Of a DNA stretch of 64,000 bases, positions 20,624-29,579 are shown piece after piece. The position numbers were made by a program, and so were the translations under genes. The notes under the pieces are model-generated. The model had not been told where the DNA came from. It saw only the letters and a list, made by a program, of their open reading frames with translations, and made no database searches. Numbering within the stretch: position 1 is the stretch's first letter; every line of letters starts with the position of its first letter. The DNA is taken from the NCBI RefSeq assembly GCF_963676685.1, contig NC_092348.1:12126867-12190866 (forward strand). The letters run 5' to 3'. This DNA is from Mytilus edulis. Its lineage: Eukaryota > Mollusca > Bivalvia > Mytilida > Mytilidae.

Positions 20624-21727
20624 ATGGAAAGTAAACTGAAAGCGGTGAGAGCAGGCCATAAAAGTGCTGTAACAAGACTTTTGAGAAAAACGGAAGAAGA
20701 ACAGGATTTGGAGATAGAAGAAAGTACAGAATTATTAGAAACACTTTCGCAAAAACAGAAGATTATTGGTGCTTTGAATGAAGAAATTCTTAATTTAACA
20801 AAGGATGATGATGTTGAAGATGAAATTCTACAGACAGATGAGTATAAATTCTTTCTGAATACAAAAATAAGACAACTTCGTAAAACATACTCAAATTCGC
20901 CAACTTCAAATATTACCACCTTACCTAATCTGAGTAATCAATCAACGGAAAATACAAATCAGCATAGTTCAGTAGAAAATACGTATAGCTCTGTTCAACA
21001 ACAAATGTACCATGTTCCGCCCAACGTTACGCAAAATCACCAACTTCCGAAACTCACCTTACCTACATTTACAGGAGAAACACTCATGTGGCAAACTTTT
21101 TGGGACTCGTTCGAATCATCTGTACAATATAACCCCACACTCACCGACATACAGAAATTCACATATTTGAAATCGCAACTTAGTAATGAAGCCGTTCGAT
21201 GTATTGATGGACTACCGCTCACAAGTAATAATTATACGGAAGCTATAAAATTGTTAAAAGAACGTTTTGGTCAGCCACACAAAATCACGAATGCCTACAT
21301 GCAAGCCCTGTTAGACCTTCCAGCACCGCAATACAACCTTCTTAGCCTCCGAAGTTATTACGACAAAAAAGAAGCATATATGAGAGGTCTAGAGTCATTA
21401 GGTAGATCGGGAGATTCATATGGAGCACTACTCGTCCCAATAATCTTGAACAAGCTACCGTCAGCCGTAAGACAAAACTTAGCCAGAGAAAACGGATCCG
21501 ATAACTGGGAAATTAAAGAATTATGGCACGGGATATTGAAAGAAATCACAATTTTAGAAGCCGGACTTAAACGCACCAATGTATTTATTGACACCTTACC
21601 GTCTACAGCGTCATTTTTGACTATCGTCAATAATAGAGATTACACGCAAATACAAGATAGATTTGAAACTGATGAAGTAATTAAAAAATTTACCGTCTAT
21701 AGCGTCATTTTTGACAAGCGCCGATAA
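20624..21727 (+). CDS. Gag-like protein of the BEL/Pao element (DUF1759)
   Basis: The start codon lies right after the PBS. Residues about 1-85 are charged and helical (RLLRKTEEEQDLEIEES). The DUF1759 region starts near residue 140 with LPKLTLPTFTGETLMWQTFW, then DSFESSVQYNPTLTDIQKF and YLKSQLSNEAV, and runs to about residue 315. This domain is characteristic of BEL/Pao Gag. The last part reads IVNNRDYTQIQDRF and then leaves frame in a tandem duplication (21596-21780). The true continuation (CIYCYDMHDPAKC) is in another frame from 21711. Gag is therefore probably truncated before its zinc knuckles. Confidence 0.85.
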   Translation: MESKLKAVRAGHKSAVTRLLRKTEEEQDLEIEESTELLETLSQKQKIIGALNEEILNLTKDDDVEDEILQTDEYKFFLNTKIRQLRKTYSNSPTSNITTLPNLSNQSTENTNQHSSVENTYSSVQQQMYHVPPNVTQNHQLPKLTLPTFTGETLMWQTFWDSFESSVQYNPTLTDIQKFTYLKSQLSNEAVRCIDGLPLTSNNYTEAIKLLKERFGQPHKITNAYMQALLDLPAPQYNLLSLRSYYDKKEAYMRGLESLGRSGDSYGALLVPIILNKLPSAVRQNLARENGSDNWEIKELWHGILKEITILEAGLKRTNVFIDTLPSTASFLTIVNNRDYTQIQDRFETDEVIKKFTVYSVIFDKRR

Positions 21728-21780
21728 AAGAGATTACCTGCGAACACAACATAGATTTGAAAACCGCCAGAAACAAAGTA
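21596..21780 (+). repeat. About 92-bp tandem duplication causing a frameshift in gag
   Basis: taccgtctacagcgtcattt (21598) is repeated as taccgtctatagcgtcattt (21690). After each copy a similar peptide follows (RDYTQIQDRFE and RDYLRTQHRFE) in different frames. The duplication separates the DUF1759 part from the zinc-knuckle part. Confidence 0.8.
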
Positions 21781-23030
21781 TGAATATTCGTCAGAAACCT
21801 TGCATATATTGCTACGATATGCACGACCCCGCAAAATGCTTAAAAGTTCCAGATTATGAACACCGTATAACAATTATCAAATACAAGAAATTATGATTCA
21901 ATTGCTTAGGAACGCACCGCGCAAGTGAATGTAAGTCTCAATTTTGTTGCCGACTCTGTAACAAGAAGCACCATACTAGTTTATGTACCGAACATACTGA
22001 TAGATCGTACTTCGATAAACCGTCAAATGGAAATAAATATGAAACGTCAGTACACACCGTAGTCAACAATAAAAGTGTTGCCACTGCCACAAGTTTTCAT
22101 TCGTCCACAGTACAATCCCGTTCTAGCGTATTACTGAAAACCGCCGTAGCACCCGTTTGGAGTAAACATCAAGAAATGAATACAAATATATTGTTCGATG
22201 AAGGAGCACAGCGTTCTTTCATGACCGAGGAATTAGCTTCAACACTAGACATAAAGGCAGAAGGTACCGAAGTGATTAATCTTTCGACATTTGGAAATAC
22301 AAGCACTAAAGTTCAACACTTACCGAAAGCAATTATATACGTTGAACCAATAGAAGGAGAGAAAATACCCATTGAAGTTTTAGTAGTTCCTACCATAGCA
22401 AGTCCGATCACAAATTATAGTGCAAATAATACCCGAGATTGCAAACATTTAAAAGGATTAAGATTAGCACATTCGATCACGAACGATAACAATTTTAATA
22501 TATCTTTACTGATAGGAGCTGATCTTTACTGGGATTTTATAGAAGATACTGTTATTAGAGGAAAAGGTCCGACAGCTGTTAAATCTAAACTTGGTTACCT
22601 GTTGTCTGGTCAGACATCACCAGATGTGAATCGTAAATCTGGAGCAGTAGGAATGTTCAACATTTTGACAAATCCTAAACCGGAAGAGTTTAAAATAGAG
22701 TCACTAGGAGAAGTCGACACAAAACATGAAGATGAAAATATGAACCGAAAATCATCAGTAGAATTTCATGAATATAGATACGTACCGAAGTTGCCATGGA
22801 AACATGACCACGAGACCTTACCAATAAATGTTATTACAAAACAGAGAACTGATCACGTTATAAAGTTTCATGAAAAGAGAAGGGACAACAGAATCAACAT
22901 CCGTGTCGGAGATATTGTGCAAGTTTCTGACGAAAAACCACGAACTCGGTGGAAAAAAGCAATTTTCCCAGATCGTCAAACTTTATCCGCTAGAGATCAA
23001 CAAAGAGGACCTACCAAATACAGCAGATGA
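21711..23030 (+). pseudogene. Zinc knuckle, aspartic protease (DUF1758) and pol remnants of the BEL/Pao element
   Basis: A single frame interrupted by one TGA at 21894. It first reads CIYCYDMHDPAKC; after the TGA, which replaces an expected Cys codon, it reads NCLGTHRASECKSQFCC and CNKKHHTSLC, i.e. retroviral-type zinc knuckles. The protease follows with ILFDEGAQRSFMTEELA (22183 onward) and LIGADLYWDFI near 22515. The active-site Asp is followed by EGA where DSG/DSGS is usual, so activity is doubtful. RYVPKLPWKHDHETLP (about 22775) is the usual entry to the reverse transcriptase, but the sequence then jumps to RINIRVGDIVQVSDEKPRT, the tail found after integrase. The deletion junction lies near 22840-22870. 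Confidence 0.8.
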
Positions 23031-23174
23031 GACGAATGAAGTTGATACCAGAAGAACAGTGCCTATGCGAAAGAAATCTTAAAACTTGGAAAATTCTTAG
23101 ACATTAATTTTGTGTCCGATTTGAAAATCGTTATAGAGACTGCTAATCTTTAAATTTATCATAGTGATTTCTAA

Positions 23175-23335
23175 TGTATTGTAATAAACGACTAAAACTC
23201 GATACTTTACGTTGTGTTACTTTTATGCTCAAAATCTATATCGAAGGCGCCCATACAAAGGTACAAAGTAACGTCATAAACATAAGACGTAAATACGGGA
23301 AACATAACGTTAACGTTTGCATAATATTCTCAACA
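23175..23335 (-). repeat. Right LTR of the BEL/Pao element, inverted
   Basis: The reverse complement of this stretch matches the left LTR at 158 of 161 positions. Its TGTTGAG end faces outwards and its TGTATTG (U5) end faces the interior. No polypurine tract or PBS adjoins it (interior side: gtgatttctaa). Normal LTRs are direct repeats. Confidence 0.9.
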
Positions 23336-23870
23336 GGCATTGAAGCTCTTTCATGTGTATTTAACAACCAACGTTTAAGAGAACCTTTATTCAAACTGAA
23401 ACCAACAATGCTACCTCTTGTTTTGGTATCTCTGTTCAACTTTCGCTCGATTGTTTGATCAACTGGAGATCTAGAAAATCCATGAAAGCTTTCCTGAACA
23501 CAAAAACCACCAGATTAAATATATATGTGCCTCATGTTGGGTATTTGGCACATTTCGCATATGAAGCAAATAGACTGAAATGTATCGGGAATAGTCTTGA
23601 CGGTCATATTAAAAAAAAACATGGTTACATTTTTTCAACACATGTCAAATGAAGTTCCTAATTACCTTCTCTTGTTCCACCATTTCTATGTAAGAATTCC
23701 AAAAACTTTTTATTGGTCCCTCACTTACATTGCAGTATACACTAAATGCCTCAAATAGTTTACCAACATAAGTTGACATCAGCAAGTTGTCGGCTGATTT
23801 GAGCCAAGATTTACAAAATTTATAAAACAAGAGTAAATTCATTGAGTAGTGAAGCAATAAATACAAGTAA
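23336..23870 (-). pseudogene. Nuclease-like gene of element 2, upstream part beyond the LTR insertion
   Basis: The minus strand reads YVGKLFEAFSVYCNVSEG, then PIKSFWNSYIEMVEQE (23790-23670), then in another frame VQESFHGFSRSPVDQTIERK (23510-23450) and TRGSIVGFSLNKGSLKRWLL, followed by HERASMP up to the LTR. The order and motifs (DQTIE, NRDTKTRG, KGSLKRWLL..HERA) match the middle of the same protein family. The 5' third of the gene was not found between 23870 and the right TIR. Confidence 0.65.
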
Positions 23871-24159
23871 GAAGGAAAGAAAAATAATAAAAAAACACTA
23901 TCAAATGAGGAACAATGTATACATAACGAAAAGCAAATACATATCTTGTCTATATACCAGCTTTGATTATTTGGAATATCTACTAATTTTCACTTCTTCG
24001 TACTACAATTGTATGAACTTCAAGATTATTCTCCTTAAATCTGTTCAGTGTTTATACCTATACTTTTATTTTTTTTAATTGCTTTATATTAAAACATTTA
24101 AATAAAAATTGCTCAGTCGTGATTACTAAATAAGGGGACCATTGAAAGGGACGTTTCTT

Positions 24160-24290
24160 TAGTTTTCTATGTTGTGTCGTGTGTGCTGTTGTTTGTTTGT
24201 CTTTTTCATTTTTAGCCATGGCGTTGTCAGTTTGTTTTAGATTTATGAGTTTGACTGTCCCTTTGGTATCTTTCGTCCCTCTTTTAAACC
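24160..24290 (+). repeat. Interspersed repeat R3 inserted in the right end of element 2
   Basis: Reads agttttctatgttgtgtcgt, gccatggcgttgtcagtttg and ttggtatctttcgtccctct. It lies directly inside the right TIR. Confidence 0.85.
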
Positions 24291-24535
24291 TCTTTTGGAC
24301 ACTTTATTTTTTGGTATAACACCTTGTATTGTATCAATAAGATAATGAAGTTGAATTCTATCCAAAAAAACGCGGTACCCTGGGGTGTAACACAAATTCC
24401 TTCACTAGAGCGCTTTTGAAAACTAGCTGATGGACTAAAATGTATGTGTCAACAACATATATTTTTTTAAGAAAAATCTATGGAGTAGAAATTAAAGATT
24501 TCAGAACAAATTTCGCCGATTTTATGTGCTTTTTA
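24290..24535 (-). repeat. Right terminal inverted repeat of element 2
   Basis: Partner of 17935-18265; see the element entry for the shared words. Confidence 0.7.
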
Positions 24536-24599
24536 TTCAATATTCACCCATATTGAATGAAATCAATCTGTTATATTTCAGATAATAAAAGAGATAAAT

Positions 24600-25445
24600 G
24601 CATTAGTTTTTTAATTTTCTTTTGTAGTTTAACGAGCCAAGGTTGTATGCAAAATTTTGGCAAAATCTGCGACATAGCCTATTTATTGTTCCTTTAACCT
24701 AACCCATCCACATACTGTATGTGCCTGTCCATAGTCAGGAGCCTAAATGCCGTGGTTGACGTTTGTTGCTGTTTATCATATTTCTTTTTGTTAATTTCTC
24801 TGTACATAAATCATGTCGTTAGTGTTCTCGTCATTTGATACTTTGAAGAGTTGTCTTATCTTCAATCATACATGTACCACATCTACTTATACATATTAAA
24901 TGAATGTAGGTTTGCAATATTGGATTGAGATAGACAAATGTTCATCTTTTTATTCTTAAAACAATACTTTTTTGAAGTTAAGAGATACACTATTTTTCAT
25001 AATTTGTTTGGCAGTTGTTTATTAAGGTCAGGTTTGCTAAGCGTCGTTAATAAAACATTCAAGTTTTTTATAAAAGCAAACTTTTCACGGAACGAACTAT
25101 TTATATCGATGATATGTTATGATTCCTAATAAGTGTTGAAAACAATCTAGCATAAAGGACTTAATGTAGTGTATATGCATGCACATGTTCAATGCTTTCC
25201 TTTGCATAATAATTTCGAAACTCGTTTCATATGACTTTTATGCATGTGTGGATATTGTATAGACAAGTATTTAACCTGTACGAAACTTTGATTATTCTTT
25301 TAATGCAAAACAAATTTGCTTTGTATGTAACACTTAAATGATGGTTAATTAACTTTGTGTCCTAAAACCGAAAAAATATTTATCAATTGATAAGTAGAAA
25401 TAGATTTGGTGTCGATGGCGACTAGTCTGATATAGTTTTAATATA
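24600..25445. other. Remaining thyropin copy 3 intron, with R2 fragment
   Basis: A fragment of repeat R2 in the orientation of 38940-39475 is at about 24710-24855 (tgtgcctgtccatagtcagg, gttaatttctctgtacataa). The rest is AT-rich with no recognised gene. Confidence 0.55.
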
Positions 25446-25450
25446 CTTAC

Positions 25451-25565
25451 ATTAAACCTGAACATTGCTTTGGGGCATAATTTCCATCGGAATCACAGTT
25501 TGGTTTTCTTGCCCCTGATATTGGAGACTGTTCATATAGTCTTAACTCTCTTTCACAGGCAGTCT
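25451..25565 (-). pseudogene. Thyropin-like copy 3, exon 2 (start of TG1 domain 1)
   Basis: Acceptor TATTTCAG and donor AT|GTAAGT enclose 115 bp, one codon shorter than the 118-bp paralogues. It reads ACERELRLYEQSPISGARK, then PNCDSDGNYAPKQCSGL, with conserved Cys and the G-N-Y...QCS core. This exon is intact by itself. It is called a pseudogene because exon 3 has stops and the signal exon 26995-26916 ends in phase 2, while this exon needs phase 1. Confidence 0.65.
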
Positions 25566-26149
25566 CTGAAATAGACGTATAAAACGAAATAAGAGTCACA
25601 ATAAGTGTCTGATTTAAGCCAGGAAAAAACATTGCATATGTTTTAGGATACCAATTTTACTGCACCGGATACATTATTTCTGCGTATTATTTCTCTAATT
25701 GGTACTCAATCTAAAAATAAATCTTTAAATTAAAAACAATAATTTTAACAGTTGAAGAACTGCTTAAACCGTAAGGGATCAAAAAGAGATTCAAACTCAG
25801 ATAATAAATCAGAGATATGTATGAGGGATAATTCCTCAATTTCAATTTATTTAGAAATAATCAAAATGTTTTGAATTTAATCTTAAACAAAAGACTATTT
25901 TCTTTACCTGATGTAAAACTCTCAATCTAAATAATGTGTTAATGTAACAATGACTACAAAAGATCTGCAATTTATACCAAGTGTCTTTTCAAAAATCCGT
26001 ACCATTATAAATGACAATTAATGAACTCTCAATACTAACAGCCATATATCACATCAATTTAGACCTGCATTTTACATAAGGAACCACTGACCATCACAAT
26101 CAAGAAAGATGGTTTATAATAGGATAGGTTATGTTAGATTATGATAAAT

Positions 26150-26870
26150 ATCTACACCAGTGGGTTGTGATTGATGCCACTGGTGGTGGACGTTTCTTCC
26201 CCGAGAGTATCCCCAGCCCAGTAGTCAGCACTTCGGTGTTGACATGAATATCAATTACATGGTCATTATTATAAATTTACTGTTTGCAAAAGTACTAGTA
26301 TAAATTATTCGAAATACCAAAGATTTTCTTATCCCAGTCTTAGATTACCTTAGCCGTATTTTGCTATTTATGGAATTTTTGGGTCCTCGATGCTCTTCAA
26401 CTTTATTTTTGTTTGCTTTTAATTATTTTGATCTGAGCGTCACTGATGAGTCTTAAGTAGACGATACACGCGTCTGGCAAATCCAAAAATAAACCTGGTA
26501 CCTTTGATAACTATTTCCACCATTGGGTCTATGCCACTCCTGGTGAACGTTTCGTCCCCAAGGGTATCACCAGTAAAGTAGTCAGCACTTCGGTGTTGAC
26601 ATGAATATCAATTACATGGTCATTTTTATAAATCAACTGTTTACAAAAGTAAACATTATTCGAAATACTACAATTTTTCTTATTCCAGGTATATATTATC
26701 TTAACAGTATTTGGCTCAACGTGTACGTTTTGAATCCTCAATCCTCTTCAACTTTAAACGTGTTTGGCTTTCTTACTATTTTGATATAAGCGTCACTGGT
26801 GAGTTTTGTGTAGACGAAACACGGGTCTGGCGTATCAAAGTATAAGCCTGGTACCTTTGATAACTTATTA
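26150..26870 (+). repeat. Two R1 repeat copies in tandem, reverse sense to 15465-15830
   Basis: The first copy begins near gtgggttgtgattgatgcca and ends cctggtacctttgataacta (26515). The second runs 26510-26870 with the same order: agtagtcagcacttcggtgt, ttgacatgaatatcaattac, gagcgtcactg, acgaaacacgggtctgg. Confidence 0.8.
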
Positions 26871-26915
26871 TTCCATACCATGCACTGTATTGTTTATGAT
26901 TAATAAGAAATGTAC

Positions 26916-26995
26916 CTGTATATGTAGGCAGCGTTTCCATCCAGGCATATCAAACACAATAGGGCTATAAAGCTATATATTAACGTCACTCTCAT
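26916..26995 (-). pseudogene. Thyropin-like copy 3, signal-peptide exon
   Basis: ATG at 26995 opens a leader with hydrophobic core LIYSFIALLCLICL and end DGNAAYIY, clearly related to the copy 1 leader. It ends TAC AG|GTACAT, leaving two bases (phase 2). Copy 1 leaves one base (phase 1), which all exon 2 copies need, so the splice to 25565-25451 would be frameshifted. An unseen extra exon is possible but not supported. Confidence 0.65.
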
Positions 26996-27013
26996 TTTAA
27001 TTCCAGAACTGTA

Positions 27014-27023
27014 TATTTATATA
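27014..27023 (-). promoter_or_regulatory. Candidate TATA box of thyropin copy 3
   Basis: TATATAAATA on the minus strand, only 19-28 bp before the ATG at 26995. That is too close for a normal 5' leader unless transcription starts at or near the ATG. Confidence 0.4.
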
Positions 27024-27024
27024 T

Positions 27025-28390
27025 TCGGCGTTGTAAATGCACCCGATTAAAGAACAAAAATAGACGGCTATTTATATGTCTTCCTGTGCTCAGCTGGCAA
27101 CTTTGTATTTCTAAATAATGCAGTCACCAAATGAATGAGTATTCAAGCTGTCAACTCTGGATATTGTTGCAAGTGGCTTTGTGAATAATACCGGAATATA
27201 ACATAGGCTGATATGCGAACACTTCGGACACTAATGCAAATGACTTCGTGGTAAACTCCGGAGAGTAACCGTTGTTACTAAGCATAAAACCTCGTAATAA
27301 ATTACATGCTTTGCATAAAAGATAAATCATGGCAATATATGTGACCATCAAAGAAAAACGACACCACTATATTACTCCTTTTGAAAAACATTATTCGTAT
27401 AAGATTGGTTTTAAGAGTTACAGAATACCTAGTTGAATAAAAGCATACAACAAGATGGTAAACAATAAAACGCCGACAAAATCAGAAGTCCCAAAAATAG
27501 AGAGAACAACGTTAACTAAAACGCAGCAAGATGAATTTAAACATAAACATAAAACATGCGATGAAATCACATCTAGAAAGACTCAACAGTCTTTAGAGTC
27601 AGCAGTTTTTTGTTCAAATGAGTGACAAATGATATCAAGCATAGTGTGCAACTGGAGGTCCATTTATACGTCAATGAATTTAATTGTACACTTATGATGA
27701 CTTATGTTCTTTTACGGCTACATTATATGTTAAAGAATAGTAAGGAATCATTACGGTATTGTCATAGTGTATATAAATGTTTCTAAGTGAGAACTCTTAC
27801 ACAAATTTACTGACTTTAACATATTGTACAAAAATTTAGAAAAAGAATACATTATTGCAGTACCTCATTGTTAACAGATTAACTTTGATCTCATGTGTAA
27901 TTAACTATAACACCTACCTATTTCAACTAAATATATTATGAAATAATTAGTTCAATCCAATTGTATCATAACTTATAACTTGGCAGTATATGATTTTTTA
28001 ACCGCTACAACACTCTCTTTAATTTAACTTATCGTAATTTCCACATAACAATTCATATCATTGAATCTCTATAACCACGATCTTATGTTTGATGCCAATT
28101 ATAAACAATGCACATATTCCAATTATTGAATTACGCGGCAATGTGTTTAAGAGAAAATTGTATATGCTGTATGAAAAAAACACCCAAAAAATGAGATGTA
28201 TCAGTGCTAATACAACTGCAAACCAAATATCACTGACCTACCAATCGTGGTTTCCCATAAACTGACATAATCACAAACTTATAGATGTAGACTAAGGAAA
28301 AGCTTCAAAGTCAATAGACCATGACTGAGGGTCTTGGTTTGATAACATCCATTGAAATGGGTTTCGCCACTAATACAACAAAGTACCGGA
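27025..28390. other. Gene-free stretch
   Basis: 27150-27360 is paralogous to the block near 13.4-13.9 kb (thyropin upstream region). The rest is AT-rich with no recognised feature. Confidence 0.5.
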
Positions 28391-28394
28391 CATG

Positions 28395-29578
28395 GGGCAA
28401 ATTAGATTGCAATGTAATGCATAATATTACAATTACTTTGAACAAAACATGCATTAAATAACAATTACAACTACATGCATTTATCAAAGTTATGTATTAT
28501 ATTACAATTTCTTTTGCAAAGTAATGCATTGATTTACACATTACATTCTGTAATTATTTTATCAAGTGAAAAGGAATAATCAAACATTTTGAAAAACAAC
28601 ATGAAGTCACAAATATTCTAGCATATGTATTAAATTAAAGTAGACATTTGATTGATGTATTCAATACGAATATTACATTTTTTGCATTATAAGGATTTCA
28701 AAATGTTTCATCCTTCGGCTGTTGTCTGCTCTTTGGTCGGGTTGTTGTCTCTTTGACATATTCCTCATTTCCATTCTCAATTTTCGTTATATCGGACCTG
28801 GAAACTTTCAAATTATATATGTGTATACTCTATTGTTCACAAAACCTATCAAAGTTGATTGCTCTTCTGTCTTTAATTTATTTTTTTAAGGTATTCATCT
28901 CTGTTATTTCTCTAAAAAGAAATTTCAGAGATGAAGTTTAATGCTTAATTTAACTGAATGTTATCTTTGCTATTATATATATACATTTTTTTATTTCAAT
29001 CAAAATATTTACTGCATTTTTTCCCTAATTATATAATAAAAACATCAGAGCTTAATCTATGCAGACCAAGTGTCAAGTGTTTATGAAAATGTTTAATCAT
29101 CTTTTAATTTATTTATTTTTTTATTTAATCAGGCCATGGTATTCATTGATCTTTTAACAACAATGGAACTCTTTTACAGTAATGTTTTTCAAATATCAAT
29201 CTTTAAATGCTGGAATATATATGAATTAAAACGAAATAAAAACAAATAGTCAATCTGATTTACAGAATAAAATAGTGTTATTCCAGCTAGTGATTTATGT
29301 AAAGTGTGAAAAAATCAATATTTAAATGATCATGTTCTTACTTAACATGGTCTCTCAAGAAATCTAAAATTCAGTTTTATCTAAATATCCAACAATCTGT
29401 TAAAGATATAAAGTATGTGAAAAAGTAATGCCATGGAATGCACTGTAATGCATGAAATTTCATAACTTTTTGCTACAGTAATGCATTAACCTACATGTAA
29501 TGCAAAAATTCCTGCATTACACATTACAAGCAATTACATAGAAAAAGGTAATGCATTTACAAATTTGCAACGTACCAT
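28395..29578. mobile_element. TIR-like non-autonomous element rich in ATGCATTAC words
   Basis: The left end has gcaaattagattgcaatgta, then repeated tgcat and attac words (28405-28555). The right end, reverse-complemented, has gcaaatttgtaaatgcatta with the same word set (29420-29575). The ends point in opposite directions around an AT-rich interior with no long ORF. An R4 repeat sits inside (28715-28785). Terminal bases and target duplication were not resolved. Confidence 0.5.
28715..28785 (+). repeat. Interspersed repeat R4
   Basis: ttgtctgctctttggtcggg, tctctttgacatattcctca, tttccattctcaattttcg. Matches 61675-61755. Confidence 0.8.
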
Positions 29579-29579
29579 A

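Larger units (their letters stand above)
20445..23335 (+). mobile_element. BEL/Pao-type LTR retroelement with inverted LTRs, pol deleted
   Basis: A 2891-bp insertion inside the minus-strand nuclease-like gene. It is bounded by ggtat (20440-20444) and ggcat (23336-23340), a 5-bp target duplication with one mismatch. Removing the element and one copy of the 5 bp leaves the host reading frame continuous. The order on the plus strand is LTR, PBS-like site, gag, zinc knuckles, aspartic protease, a short pol remnant, an integrase-tail remnant, and an LTR in reverse. Reverse transcriptase, RNase H and the integrase core are missing, so it cannot move by itself. Confidence 0.85.
17905..24535. mobile_element. 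Large TIR element (element 2) inserted in thyropin copy 3 intron 2
   Basis: The left end (17935-18265) and the reverse complement of the right end (24535-24290) share long blocks in the same order: taatttctactccattgatt / taatttctactccatagatt, atgttgttgatacatac / atgttgttgacacatac, ccatcagctggt / ccatcagctagt, tgtgttacaccccagggtac (identical), and aaagtgtccaaaagggg / aaagtgtccaaaagagg. The left end carries about 120 bp extra. The precise termini and target duplication were not resolved. The interior contains a CXC ORF (plus), a nuclease-like gene (minus) and a nested BEL/Pao element. Removing the element would leave an exon 2-exon 3 distance of about 1 kb, closer to the roughly 0.4-0.5 kb of the sister copies. 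Confidence 0.7.
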
